From positions 1,364,001-1,428,000 of the forward strand of contig JAWHQI010000329.1 in the NCBI GenBank assembly GCA_033032865.1: DNA of 64,000 nt, in the 5' to 3' direction. Positions 1-11,413 of the stretch are shown here, in pieces. The notes under the pieces are model-generated. The model ran no database searches, was not told the origin of the DNA, and saw only the letters and a program-made list of their open reading frames with translations. Origin of the DNA: Dactylorhiza incarnata. Taxonomy: Eukaryota; Streptophyta; Magnoliopsida; Asparagales; Orchidaceae. A program made the translations under genes and the position numbers. Numbering within the stretch: position 1 is the stretch's first letter; every line of letters starts with the position of its first letter.

Positions 1-381
1 TCAACTGAAACTGGTACTATCGTCGATGCTTATAGCTCTACAGTCCGTTATATAAAGGCACCCTCTCTTGTAAACATGAAAAAGAATAACAAAACTCGAA
101 TTCAGTAGTCTGTAGACATAGCAAATTGTTGAACCATGTAAAATTCTTTGTATTCTACACTTTCCAAAATGTATGTTATTGTTTTGTTCCTTCTAATGAT
201 TGGAGCGTTGGACCTAACATGAAACAAGGCAAATTACCATTTTGCTCTAGCTTTTTAATCATACCAAAGCAAAGGAAAGGGCATAATGATAATGGTGCCC
301 AATTTCATATGAAATTCTATATGTCCGATTGGATAAAAATACATGACTCCACAAGAGACGCACATCTATAATGCAACTAAC

Positions 382-527
382 CTGAAAATGCCCTCTATCT
401 GCAAAATCTTGTCGCCAGTTTCTAAGAGTCCCTGTAGAGTTCTTATGATTGGGAGACCAGCACCAACAGTAGCTTCATAAAAGTAGTGAGTATAGGACTT
501 CCTTTGTAACTTCCTCAGCTTCAGATA
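382..527 (-). CDS. AK-HSDH: AK-HSDH exon, homoserine dehydrogenase catalytic domain
   Basis: The minus strand reads YLKLRKLQ, then YFYEATVGAGLPII, then LLETGDKILQIEGIF, the conserved catalytic core of plant homoserine dehydrogenase. This enzyme reduces aspartate semialdehyde to homoserine in plastids, on the way to threonine, methionine and isoleucine. The exon is 146 bp (48 codons plus AG of a split serine codon). It is bounded by acceptor TACAG at the 528 side and donor GTTAGT at the 381 side. It follows exon 6399-6624 in phase, giving GPLDR then YLKLR. There are no stops or frameshifts. The next exon lies left of the window. The family assignment comes from recognised motifs, not a database search. 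Confidence 0.93.
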
Positions 528-1004
528 CTGTATACAGCATGGTCTTTAGTGGATGGTATTGTGCAAACATAAAATATTGTAGTAAACAAATATATTCTAA
601 GAGCAAACTTTTTGCTAGATGACAGTGATTACTTTATCTTATAATGAGGTTGTATGTTGCAAAATAAGTTTGGGCTAATTCAGCCCGAAGAAGTTGGAGA
701 ATTGTATATTGGGTGTTTTAAACAAAAGAATCATGATATAGATGTGAATATAACATTTAGTGTTAAGACGGTGTAATTAAATGGAGAAGTTCCTCTATGT
801 TTTGCAATGGAAAACTATAGGTAAGATTAGTAAAAGCGCAACAGGATAAAATAAAATTATAGATTTGAATATAGCTTCAAGCATGAAGACTAGACGATTA
901 AATGGAGAAGTGCCTCAAATGTATTGTGTTAGATAATTAAATATAAAATTAATTAAAGTACGACATGAGAAAAAATTGTATGGGGTGGCAAAACTATGAA
1001 TTGT

Positions 1005-1163
1005 AAATTAAGGAAGATTATAAATGAACAATTGAATGATGTTTATTGAAGAAAAGAAAATAGACTTACATGGTTTGGGCATATATAAGAAGGTTGAAAA
1101 AAATGCTCATTAGATCATTAGATAAAGTTATTGTCGAAGGTTTGGGAAAGAAAAGAGGTAGAA
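1005..1163 (+). mobile_element. LINE (non-LTR) ORF2 3' fragment, left half
   Basis: Around 1023-1163 the plus strand reads NEQLNDVY, a stop, RKENRLTWFGHI, then RSLDKVIVEGLGKKRGR. This matches the conserved tail of plant LINE reverse-transcriptase polyproteins (the RLRWFGHV motif followed by a GRGRPKKTW motif). The reading frame carries stops, so it is a fossil. It is cut at 1163/1164 by the gypsy LTR and resumes at 6208. Its left boundary is unclear. Confidence 0.65.
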
Positions 1164-1409
1164 TGTTAAGACACGTGACGAGTCGGACCCACGTTGGGGC
1201 CGCACGTATCAGCGCCGACCACATGTGACGAATGCATGAATGTTATCTTTTATGTTTTTAGTAGTTTCCGTTCGTGTATTTTATCTGTTATGGTATTTGT
1301 GGTCCCACGTGTTCTAAGCCCAAGTGGGGGCGGAAATTGTGAACCGGTTTTAGTGGCTCGGCTAGACCAATGTTTTGGTATGCAAGTTTTAATTCCTCAA
1401 ATCCTCTCA

Positions 1410-1441
<32 letters not shown>

Positions 1442-1654
1442 AAACCCACGCAAGCCCTCACGATCCCTCTCGGTACCCTAGCCGCACGACCGCTCGCCTG
1501 GCCGACGACGTCTCCTTCTCTCCCTCCCTTCCGTCGGTTCTTCCGTACCCTCCAGCCATAGCACCGCCGGGCTCCAAGAAAGGACAAGCCGATCCCTTGT
1601 GGGATTTCCCCATCTCACACCCCTTCACGAGATCTCAGTCGGGAGCCCATAACA
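1164..1654 (+). repeat. 5' LTR of gypsy-1
   Basis: Starts TGTTAAGACACGTGACG and ends GGGAGCCCATAACA. It matches 5729-6207 and, reversed, 25971-26467. It includes a CT microsatellite at about 1408-1440. Confidence 0.9.
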
Positions 1655-1657
1655 ACT

Positions 1658-1670
1658 TGGTATCAGAGCC
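1658..1670 (+). promoter_or_regulatory. Primer-binding site (initiator Met tRNA)
   Basis: TGGTATCAGAGCC lies three bases after the LTR end. It is complementary to the 3' end of plant initiator methionine tRNA and primes minus-strand DNA synthesis. It fixes the element's direction. Confidence 0.9.
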
Positions 1671-1809
1671 AAACGTCGGCGTCCCCGTCTCCGGCACCTT
1701 CCGCGACGCCCTCCGCTCGCCGCGGCGGTCCCCCGCGCACCCGTCACCGCCCAGCACAGCAGCCGGCCTGCTTCTCTCTCCCTTCGCGACCCTCCAGCAG
1801 CCCTCCACC

Positions 1810-3162
1810 ATGGACGAAGGCGGCCCTTCGCTCACCCAGGTCGTAGAGCTCTTCCAGACCATGTTCACCAACCAAAATGCGAAGATGGAAGCACTAAATG
1901 CTCGCTTGGACGTCTTACAAGGCGCCCCGACTCCCCCTCCGGTGGCCGCTACGGCCTTACCCACGGCTAGTCGGGTGGAATCAGCCCTCCCTCGTGCGGA
2001 AGGCCCTCCTTCTCCCGCTCCATCTGTATGGATTTTCCCATCTACGAAGACCGCGAAGATTACCTTCTGTGGCACACGCGATGTGATATCTTCTTCTCGA
2101 ATCAGCGTACTCCGGACGGTGAATGTGTCGGCATTGCTTCGTTCCACCTTCTTGGGCCGGCGCAATTATGGTTCACTCAACTCTTACGGGAACACCCCAA
2201 CTCCTCTTGGGAGGACTTCCGGGATGCTTGCACACTCCAGTTCGGACCGGCGCTGCAGGGAAAATCCCCTCGGCGACCTTGTTGCCCTCAAACAATCGGG
2301 CTCCATTGACGCTTACTTGGAGCAATTTCAGATTTTGTTGTCGCGAGCGACCTCCTTTTTACCAGAGCAACAAGTCCCCCTCTTCCCTGTCGGTCTTCAT
2401 GAACGATTGCGTTGGGATGTGGAATTCCAACACCCGCATGACCTAACGACTGCAATGAGCCTCACGCGGGCTTGTGAGCTCCGCCTACTGCTAGACCGTC
2501 CACCCCCAGGACGTCGTGACCACATCGCCATCCGCCCATCATTCGGGCCTACCGAATCCAAGCCAACCACAGGAGAGGAGCAACCGCGCCCCACTTTCCG
2601 CCGCTTTTTATCCTGCGCCAAAATGGCTGCCCACCGCGAGAAAGGCTTGTGTTTCAACTGTGATGAACCCTTCACCGCCAGTCACCGGTGCAAGCGGTTA
2701 TTTAGGATTGAAGTGGATGACACATCAGAGGATGATGACGATGGAGCCGAGGACACCGACACACCTCAACTCTTTATCCACGCCATGGCAGGACCTCAGG
2801 AGGGTTGCACGATTCAAATGTCTGTGGATATTGGCGAAACACGGCTCCTAGCTCCCATGGATACAGGCAACACCCACAGTTTTATCCGTCAGGAGCCCTT
2901 AGTTTGCGCTTTCCTTTCGCCTTCTGTAGCCACGTCAAGGTGGCAGTTGGCCAATGGACAACAGATGTCGTGCCCCAGGGATTGTCGGCGCGTGGCCTTT
3001 ACAGTGGACGGGTACCACTCCCTGACGGACCTCTTCCTGGTGGACCTCCGTGGCTTCAAGGTCGTCTTGGGCGTTCGTTGGCTGCGCACCTTGGGCCCCC
3101 TCACGTGGGACTTCGACCGCCTTACCACGTCTTGGTACACGGGATCCCGTTTGGTCCAGTGA
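1810..3162 (+). pseudogene. gag-protease region of gypsy-1
   Basis: From the ATG at 1810 the frame stays open to 3162, but it is not one original frame. The capsid core (MDFPIYEDREDYLLWHTRC and onward) reads in another frame from about 2028 to 2262; after that the first frame resumes with NPLGDLVALKQSGS. Two opposite frameshifts therefore bracket about 80 residues. A zinc knuckle of the CX2CX7HXC form (CFNCDEPFTASHRC) lies near 2650. A retropepsin active site (MDTGNTHSF) lies near 2858. The protein would form the particle core and process the polyprotein. Confidence 0.8.
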
Positions 3163-3369
3163 CAAGGCCAGGACACATGGCCGTCTTCGTCCTCCTTTTT
3201 GGTGCAGACTGAGCCTTTCCCCACTCCTTAGGCGACTGCGGACAGCCACCCACCCGATCTCTCAGAGCTTCTCCACTTATTTGCCGACATATTCAGCCCC
3301 CGGTCGGTCCTCCCGCCCCACCGCCGACAGGATCATCACATATGCCTCCTTCCTGGGACGCCTCCGATT

Positions 3370-4212
3370 GTGGTACGGTCGTACCGTTATCCCTTTCATC
3401 AGAAGGACGAAATCAAAAGACAATGTGAACTTCTACCTCAACAAGGCCTCATCTGGCGCAGCGTGTCACCTTTTTCCTCTCTGGTTCTGTTAATGCACAA
3501 GAAGGGCAGCTCCTGGCGGCTCGACGTCGACTACCGAGCACTTAACTCCCATACGGTGAAGGATAAAATTCCTATTCCGGTGGTGGAAGAACTCTCGGAT
3601 GAACTGCATGGCGCGTGTATTTTCTCCAAACTGGATTTTTCTTCGGGGTATCATCAAGTCCGCATGGCGGACGGCGACGTGGAGAAGACCGCTTTTCGCA
3701 CCCACCACGGTCATTTCGAGTTCTTGGTCATGTCGTTCGGTCTCACGAACGCTCCCTCCACTTTTCAGGCGCTAATGAATGAGGTATTCCACCTTCTCCT
3801 CCGCAAATCTGTATTTGTTTTCTTTGACGATATTCTAGTCTACAGGAAGTTTTGGGCGGAGCACATGCAACACCTCCATACTGTTCTCCAGTTGGTTCTC
3901 AAGTCCTCAAAGTGCTCCTTCGGGCAGAGCTCCGTTACTTATCTGGGTCATGTTGTCCAGGGTCTGGGGGTTGCGGCCGACCCGGAGAAGCTCCAAGGGG
4001 TGGCATCGTGGCCTATGCCGCAAACACCTACCGACCTACACGGGTTCCTTGGCCTCACGGGCGACTACCGCCGCTTCATCCGCCACTACGACACATTGGC
4101 CGAGCCTTTGATGAGCCTCCTCCACAAGAATGCCTTCACGTGGACGAAAACCGTTGCTCAGGCCTTCCGCACCTTACAAGATGCCTTGATGTACGCTCCG
4201 GTTCTTCCATAA
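3370..4212 (+). pseudogene. Reverse transcriptase fragment of gypsy-1
   Basis: The frame reads DVDYRALNSHTVKDKIPIP, then FSKLDFSSGYHQVRM, FGLTNAPSTFQALMN and the catalytic FFDDILVY motif (Ty3-type variant of YVDD). It then passes through the thumb and connection to a stop at 4210, just before the RNase H start. The link from protease (3163-3369) is out of frame. The enzyme would copy genomic RNA into DNA in the particle. Confidence 0.88.
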
Positions 4213-4219
4213 TTTTTCT

Positions 4220-5804
4220 ATGTCGTTCCTAGTGGATTCAGGGCTAGGCTACGGAGTCGTGCTACAACAGGAGGGGCATCCCGTAGCTTATTTCAATCGT
4301 CGGGCAGCCCTACACCATGGCAAATTGTCGGCCTATGAACAAGAACTCATCGGCCTCGCCAAAGCCATTCAACATTGGCGTCCTTGTGTGTTCCACGTTC
4401 GTGATTCGGACGGACCATTATAGCCTCAAGTACTTGCTCTAGCAACGTATTTCCACGGTACCGCAACAACGGTAGGTGAGTAAGCTACTCGGCTTCGACT
4501 TTCAGGTGGAGTATAAAGCCGGAGTGCTTAACCGCGCCGCTGATGCTCTCTCCCGACGAGATACTCACCCTGAGGCCTCTCTACATGCGATCTCGTTTCG
4601 GACGGCCGACATTCTCTCCTTGATCCGCGTGGAGATCCAACTCTACCCTAGTCTGACCGAGCTCCTCCACCGTGCGGAAGAAGGCCTCACTGATCCACAG
4701 TGGACAGCCCCGCCACAGTCTCATTTGTACCGGGATCGAGTTTATGTGGACTCCTCTTCGCCCCTCATTTCCACCATTTTGGAGGATGTTCACAACCGCA
4801 GTCATGAAGGCGTCCACCGTACACTCCAACGTCTCTGCACAGAATTCTTTTGGAAAGGGATGTGCAAGCACGTACATTTGCGTTGTGTGCCAACGGAACA
4901 AGGCGGATCATCTCCTTCCGGCGGGTCTGCTACAACCTCTACCGGTGCCTACACAAATTTTATCGGATTTATCCATGGATTTTGTCGAAGGGCTGCCTTT
5001 CGCCCGTGAAAAATCAGTTTTGATGGAGGTGGTGGATCGTTTCTCGAAAGGGGCCCATTTATTGCATTGGCGCGCCCACTCCTCGCCGAGAATGTCGCTC
5101 GGATATTTTTTTCATGAGATCTTTCGCTTGCACGGGATGCCGGAGACCCTTGTTTCAGATCGCGACAAGGTTTTTACTAGCTCTTTTTGGAAGGAACACT
5201 TCGCTCTAAGTGGCACCAACCTCTCATTTTCCTCAGCATATCACCCCCAGTCAGATGGACAAACATAGGTTGTTAACTGCACCATGGAGATGTATTTACG
5301 ATGTATCACCGGAGATCGACCACGGGATTGGCCTCTCTGGCTTCCTTGGATCGAGTATTGGTACAACACCGCGCAGGATACCATACGGTGCTCCAGACCA
5401 CACCGTTTCGTCTTATTATGACCGGTAACCGCCACGCCGCTCATCTTATCCGGGCGGCTCGGCCCGGTTGGATGTCGTGGACTGAGAATTGGGGGACAGG
5501 GACGAGTTCTACCTCCAACAAATTGGGACCAAAATTTTTTGGCCCTTTTCCGATCACGGGCTGCATTGGAGACATGGCCTACTGTCTTGGCCTTCCTTCG
5601 GAGGCTCGAATTCATGATGTTTTTCACATCTCTCAGCTCAAGCTGTTTGTGGGCTCCCCGTCGCCATCTCACCTGGTGGACATTCCGGTCCAGCTTGGGG
5701 ACAAGCTGCCTCTCGACGGGCGCGGCGATGTTATGACACGTGACGAGTCGGACCCACGTTGGGTCCGCACGTATCAGTGCCGACCACATGTGACAAATGT
5801 ATGA
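4220..5804 (+). pseudogene. RNase H and integrase of gypsy-1, several frames
   Basis: RNase H pieces (GVVLQQEGHPVAYFNRR, then VEYKAGVLNRAADALSRR) occupy about 4220-4560. The first catalytic aspartate segment is deleted or mutated to FLVDSGLGYG. Integrase follows: WKGMCKHV and CVPTEQGG zinc-finger remnants near 4850-4910, then LSMDFVEGLPF, VVDRFSKGAHLL, GMPETLVSDRDKVF and YHPQSDGQT. The C-terminal part (HDVFHISQLKLFVG) ends near 5800, inside the 3' LTR. At least four frame changes and several stops show the gene is dead. Confidence 0.85.
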
Positions 5805-6207
5805 ATGTAATCTTTTATGTTTTTAATAGTTTCCGTTGTTCGCGTATTTTATCCGTTATGGTATTTGTGTTCCCACATATTCTAAGCCCAAGTGGGGGCG
5901 GAATTTGTGAACCGGTTTATGTGGGTCGGCTGGACCAATGTTTTAGTATGCAAGTTTTAATTGCTCAAATCCTCTCTCTCTCTCTCTCTTCTTCTTCTAT
6001 CTCTCTCTCTAACCCCACGCAAGCCCTCCCGATCCCTCTCGGTACCCTAGCCGCACGGCCGCTAGCCTGGCCAACGACATCTCCTTCTCCCCCCTCCCTT
6101 CTGTCAATTCTTCCTCATCCTCCAGTCATAGCATCGCCGGGCTCCAAGAAGGGACAAGATGATCCCTTGTGGGATTTCCCCATCTCACGCCCCTTCACGA
6201 GATCTCA
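5729..6207 (+). repeat. 3' LTR of gypsy-1, 3' end truncated
   Basis: Starts TGTTATGACACGTGACG and aligns to 1164-1637 with scattered substitutions and short indels in the CT tract. The expected last ~17 bp are missing, and LINE sequence resumes at 6208. Confidence 0.9.
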
Positions 6208-6369
6208 TCTAAGGAAACATGGATAAATATAGCTCATAATGATTTAGGAAGAATAGGTTTAATACATCAACTGGTACTAAACAATTACAAATGAAAAATA
6301 CAGATTCATAAAACCACAAGTAGTTGGGATAAAATTATGATGACGATGATTAAGCATATAAAATACTAG
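6208..6369 (+). mobile_element. LINE 3' fragment, right half
   Basis: It reads SKETWINIAHNDLGRIGLI and later SSWDKIMMTMI, the usual C-terminus of plant LINE polyproteins, with one internal stop and a terminal stop at 6367-6369. It continues the fragment at 1005-1163 and ends only about 30 bp from the AK-HSDH donor site at 6398. Confidence 0.7.
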
Positions 6370-6398
6370 AATCAAACTGCTTTAGGACAATAAGTTAC

Positions 6399-6624
6399 CC
6401 GGTCAAGTGGTCCAGAATTTGCCTTCTTGTTTGGTGTAATGACATGAATACCCTTCTGCAGCCACTCACAGTAATGATTTGCGACATCTGAATCGGCCGT
6501 GCAATCAACTAATACTGTATTTGGGAAGAAATGATTTTCTTGTACATTTCGTACAAATCTTTCTAGGTCAGCTTTTTCCGCTTTTTCCTTGAGGTGTTCT
6601 CTCCATCTCATCAAATCTATTCCT
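6399..6624 (-). CDS. AK-HSDH: AK-HSDH exon, NAD-binding and catalytic region
   Basis: The minus strand reads GIDLMRWREHLKEKAEKAD, then FFPNTVLVDCTADSD, then KGIHVITPNKKANSGPLDR. The VDCTA and TPNKKANSGP stretches are hallmarks of homoserine dehydrogenase; the latter includes a lysine of the substrate/cofactor site. The 226-bp exon has acceptor TTTTCTCAG before 6624 and donor GTAACT after 6399. It begins with the third base of a serine codon whose first two bases end exon 20450-20532. No disruptions are seen. Neighbouring introns carry large transposons, yet the coding sequence looks conserved, suggesting a working gene. Confidence 0.95.
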
Positions 6625-7983
6625 CTGAGAAAACAAGTTATAAGATATCTACGGCAGTTCATGTGAAAATTAATTTTGAAAAGATTCTACCATAATTCTC
6701 GAGGTGAAAAATAATAAAAGGAAAATATTGCATTTTACGCTGACCAAAAATATGCAATGAACCAAAAAAGTAAACAAAAGATGTCGTGTGGGCCTAAGTC
6801 ACATCTAAAATTGGGCCGTTAACTTTTATTTGAGTTCGATTCAAGACAAAAATTGATCTGATTTTAAACTATTTCAGTTCATAAGACAAATATTAAGTCA
6901 AATATATATTCAAACGCTAATATGAAGTATATAGATCCATATATATAAATGAATAGATGCGCATAGACACTAGTACAAATATAAAATATTAAGAAATATG
7001 TGTAAACATGCATTTGCATTTCAATCCAATCTCAAGCTAGCTCAACCAATCCCAGTTCTGATCAATTTAAGTTCGACCAAATCAAAGTTTAGCTAGTTAG
7101 TTGGCTCGTTGACTTCTGTGTGTGCCAAAAGTCGATTCAGTTCTTGAATGATCTTCAATCTGAGCCAAAATCACGGCCTATATAAAACAAGGACGGGTGA
7201 CAGGAAGATTGGCTACTCTATAGATTGGATAAGGTTGAGTGACATCAATGAAAAATGTAGATAATTTAAATATTGTATAACATGGCTACAAAAATATGAA
7301 GATGCAGTCAATCAATTTAGATGCCAAATATACCCATCAACACGCCCCTAAATTTTGCCAAGTCTTATAATATGTTTTGGGGGGAAATTGATTTTAAAGA
7401 CTAGCTCATGAAACGGTATTGTTTCTATTTGAACTTGATTTGAAAAAAAGAACAATCTTCAGAAAATATTGACCTTTAGGAAAAAGAGCAAGGATACTAT
7501 AAGGAAACAATCACAAAATGTATCAAAAATTATATATGGTTTCAATTAGATAATTTTAAAATAACTTGTAACTGAAGTTATGTGCTATGATGTACAGTTT
7601 GATGATCACCATGGTTCAAAGCATGACTGAAAATTATGTTTGAAAGCAAAACATGTTCGATAATTGCTCGAATTTTAATAAACTCAAAATAGAAATCCAT
7701 TCGCTTTAACTGAAGTAGTTTGATTCAGCTGTAAAATGATTGTATGAAGGGAATCCCGTATTTAGGTTTGACACCATAAAATCAACGCAATCTGTATAAA
7801 ACGAAAAAATCAATTATGGTGTCAAATTTAGACTTCTATATTGTACTGAAAACACATTCATGGGGAAGCATGCTATTTTCCTCTAGTGTGCGAGTGTTTA
7901 TACACATAAGCGCGCGAGCACACATACATATATACTAGTGGGAGAGCGTGACGTCTCCTCGTGAGCAGCATATAAAACACATG

Positions 7984-7988
7984 ACGGG
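7984..7988. repeat. Target-site duplication of copia-1 (left)
   Basis: ACGGG lies directly before the 5' LTR and is repeated at 18672-18676 directly after the 3' LTR. This proves that 7989-18671 inserted as one element. Confidence 0.93.
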
Positions 7989-8416
7989 TGTTGAAGTGTT
8001 GTCACCGGGCGGTCTGGTTGGTGACCGGGCGGTCTGGGTTCCTTTTCTCTCTGGCGGTCTGTTCGTTTCAGACCGCGCGCTCTCTAAGACTTGGCGTGTT
8101 GAAGATGAAGACAGGCGGTCTAGCCCTGCTTCCTGCGGTCTGTCCTTTACAGACCGCTTGCTCTCTGGAGGGTTCAGGAGCGGGGTCAGTTATCTCAGAT
8201 CTCAGCGGTCTCAGCGGTCTCGGCGGTCTCCCTATGTCTAACCGCCCAGTTCTGTATTTTGACCTGTATAGTTTTTAGTCCCACATTGTTTATTTGTAAT
8301 CTCTTCTCTCTCCTCCATTCTATATAAAGGAGGTTATACCTTTGTAATAATAGAGGTTTTTGGAAATAAAATTGTTATTCTCCATTTTTTTCCGGTCTTA
8401 TTTTCTTGTTCGCACA
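7989..8416 (+). repeat. 5' LTR of copia-1
   Basis: Starts TGTTGAAGTGTTGTCACC and ends TTGTTCGCACA. A TATA box (CTATATAAAGG) lies near 8320. The 7-mer GCGGTCT or its complement occurs about ten times. A CGGTATCAGAGG primer-binding site follows at 8417. Confidence 0.93.
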
Positions 8417-8660
8417 CGGTATCAGAGGTATAACGGTCTTTCATTGTGATTGCTCGCGATTCACTTCTCTGTTCGCGCGGTCTTCTTTGGCGCGACCTCT
8501 TCTCTGTTCGCGCGGTCTCTTCTTTGGCGCGGCCTATTCTTTGGCGCGGTCTGCTCCTAGTCGTGCAAATTCTCCTCTCTTCTCGTGCGGTCTCCTCTGT
8601 TCGCGCGACCTCTTCTGCTCAAGCGATCTCCCTCCTGTGTTCGCGCGGTCTCCCTTTGCT

Positions 8661-11413
8661 ATGGCGGTTTCGGATGACTCTACCTCCACTACCACCACAC
8701 CTTCTATTGTTACCCACCACTCTCCCATTCCTTCGGGCAACCTTGACACCGTCTCCAAACTTATTGGTCCCAACTATCCCGACTGGAGTGTCTCTTTCAC
8801 CTTCCTTCTCCGCTCGCAACGCAAGCGTCATCATCTTACCGATGACCCTCCACCTCGCACCTCTGCTACCTTTGATGATTGGGATGCTAGCGATGCCCTC
8901 GTTCGCACCTAGCTAGCTAACAGTCTCTTAGATGAGTGTCTCCCGGTCATCAGGCATGATGAAACTGTAAAAGCTGCTTGGCTTCACCTTGCTGCCCTTT
9001 ACTCAAAGGGAGCTCAAACATCTCGCATATATACCCTATATGCGGACTTGTTTGCTAGTCCCTCCATGACTCCTGCTGCTGCTTACCAACAAGTTCAGGC
9101 CCTTGGGGCTGAAATTCTTCAGAATAGACCCTTCTCCGCTGATCTGGCCGACCAACACAAACACTTCCAGGAACTTCTGGTTGTGTGTTATCTTCTGCTC
9201 CTCCCAGAATCATATGACATGATCCGTCAACAGATTCTTGGAGAGGCTGAATCTCCCACTTTGGATGCTACTGCTGCCCGTATTGCCGCTGTTACCACTC
9301 TTCTCCAACGACCTCTGTTGGTCTCACCGCCTCCACCTGACAGCTATGCTCATCAGACTCAGAGGGGTAACACTGGAGGTGGGAACAACCATACTGAAGG
9401 GCGTGCACCTTCCAAGTATCTTTGCTTTCACTGCGGGAAGACAGGCCACTCCGTTGCTCGATGTTGGCTCAAGCATCCCCACCTTCGCCCTACCGGTGAC
9501 TCTTCCGCTTCTACCTCCAAGCAATCAGCCTCGGTGGTCACTTCCTCAGGTAGTCTCCATGTAGTCACTCAAGGTAAATGGCTGATTGATTCAGGTGCTA
9601 CAAATCATATGACTGGTAATCTTCAATGTTTCTCTCTCTTGGAGAAACATGATCGGTTGCCCCCGGTGTTCATTGCGGATGGCTCTCCTTCTCCGGTAAA
9701 TGGTACGGGTATCGTCCAGGTCACTCCGTCTCTTCGCCTGGAAGATACTTTATATGTGCCCAAATTCCCGTGCAACTTACTATCTGTTACATCTCTCTGC
9801 AAGCAGCTACAATGTTCTGTAACATTCACCCCTACTACTGGTTCTTTTCAGGATCCTTGCTCCAAGCGGACGATTGCTACTGGGACTGAGAGTGGCGGAC
9901 TCTACTTCTTGGACAATGTATCAGCTCTCTCTACTTCCTCTTCGTCTTCCAACAGTCTTCTGCAATGGCATCTTCGTCTTGGTCATCCTCCTGAACGGCT
10001 TCTTCGTCAAATTCTACCTCATCTACCTAAGAATGCTCCTCCCCTCAACTGTGAAGCATGTCAGATTGGCAAGCATCATCGCTCGTCTTTCCCAGCTAAA
10101 CAAGGACGTGGATCTTCCAGTTGTTTTGATCTTGTTCACTCCGACATCTGGGGTCCTTCCCCTACTCCCACTGTTGGGAGGGGCAGCTCTTATTTTGTAA
10201 CCTTTATTGATGATTTCTCTAGATGTACTTGGGTGTATCTTTTAAAAGATCGCTCTGAATTATTCTCTGTATGGACCACTTTTTATGAAATGATCAAAAC
10301 CCAGTTTGGGGTCTCTATCAAAATTCTTCGTTCTGATAATGCAAAAGAATATATTAGTAATGATTGTCTTTTGTATGCAAAATGGTATTATTCATCAAAC
10401 AAGTTGTGTCTATACTTCTCAGCAGAATGGCGTGGCTGAACGCAAGAACCGTCACCTTCTTGATGTAGCTCGCACTCTTCTATCTCAAATGAATGTTCCT
10501 CGCTCATATTGGGGATATGTCGTTCTCATTTCTTGTCACCTCATCAATTGTATCCCTTCTTCTGTTCTTCATGGTCAAACACCGTTCTCTGTCCTATATC
10601 CGGGCAAGGAAGTTTTCCCTCTTCCACCGCGTATTTTTGGTTGTACGGCGTTTGTTCATTCTCCATTTGCTACTCGCGACAAGCTTTCTCCGCGTGCCAC
10701 AAAGTGTCTTTCTGGGCTACTCTACTTCTCAAAAGGGTTATTGCTGTTTTGACCTCATTCTTCGCAAACAAATGGTTTCTGCTGATGTTACGTTCTTTGA
10801 AGACGTATCCTATTTCTCCAAAGACTCATATATTGCTCTGTCTGATCTTCCTCCTATTCTCCCCATACCAGCTATCCTCACTGACAATAACCCGTTACCA
10901 CCGCCACCACCCCCAACCCCGTCTCTTCCCCTCGAATCTCCTCCTTCCCCTCTGAGGCAGCCTCCCCCAGCTCTCGGGCCAGCACTCTCTGCAATGGATG
11001 CACCGGATGTTGATGAACAAGCCGATTTGGATGTTCTTATTGCCCTTCGCAAAGGAGTTCGGACATGTACGCAACATTCGATAAATGATGTGGTTTCCTA
11101 TGCTCGTCCTACGCCCTCTTGCAGGAATTTTTCCGTGGCCCTCTCTGCCACTGCCACTCCTCGCTCTTACCAAGAAGCTCTTACCATTCCTCAATGGAAG
11201 GCTGTTATGGATGAAGAAATGGCAACCCTAACTGAGAGAGGTACTTGGACCCTTGTTCCGGTTCCTCTAGGAACAGATGTCGTTAGCTGCCGCTGGGTCT
11301 TTGTTGTGAAGTTCCATCCTGATGGTAGTGTGGATCGCTACAAGGCTCGCCTTGTCGCCAAAGGCTTCACTCAGACCTATGGTGTAGATTTTTTTGACAC
11401 ATTCTCTGCTGTC
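8661..11413 (+). pseudogene. gag-pol of copia-1, part 1 (Gag to RT N-terminus)
   Basis: Translation starts at ATG 8661 (MAVSDDSTST). Gag reaches an in-frame TAG at 8910 and continues in the same frame. A CX2CX4HX4C zinc knuckle (CFHCGKTGHSVARC) lies near 9423 and the protease motif LIDSGATNHMTG near 9582. A pre-integrase HCC domain and the integrase core (HSDIWGP, RSDNAKEY) follow. Frameshifts near 10370 and 10710 move the frame through GVAERKNRHLL and then the RT start (SCRWVFVVKFHPDGS, KARLVAKGFTQTYGVDFF). The frame stops where gypsy-2 inserted, after DTFSAV. A Pro-rich linker precedes RT. Confidence 0.88.

Larger units (their letters stand above)
1164..6207 (+). mobile_element. Ty3/gypsy retrotransposon, decayed (gypsy-1)
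   Basis: Matching LTRs at 1164-1654 and 5729-6207 enclose gag, protease, reverse transcriptase, RNase H and integrase in the Ty3 order. A methionine-tRNA PBS lies at 1658. The pol frames are broken many times, so the element is dead. The 3' LTR lacks its last ~17 bp (it stops after GAGATCTCA), so no target duplication can be checked. It is inserted in a LINE within an AK-HSDH intron, antisense to the gene. A second copy of the family lies at 25971-31172 on the minus strand. The integrase is followed almost directly by the LTR; I see no chromodomain. Confidence 0.92.
528..6398 (-). other. AK-HSDH intron, 5.9 kb, filled with LINE and gypsy DNA
   Basis: The intron has donor GTAACT (reading down from 6398) and acceptor TACAG (ending at 528). 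About 5.04 kb is a gypsy element and at least 0.3 kb is a LINE remnant. The part 528-1004 is AT-rich and holds no recognisable gene; faint LINE similarity may extend into 760-1004. Without the insertions the intron would be about 0.5-0.8 kb. Confidence 0.85.

Noticed and set aside
126..371. 81-residue plus-strand frame
   Set aside because: No family resemblance; it lies in AT-rich AK-HSDH intron DNA downstream (in gene direction) of exon 382-527.
1658..1670. tRNA gene fragments at TGGTATCAGAGC motifs (1658, 32907, 53682, 60257)
   Set aside because: Only 11-13 bases match the tRNA 3' end and each follows an LTR; they are primer-binding sites. No complete tRNA or rRNA gene was seen.
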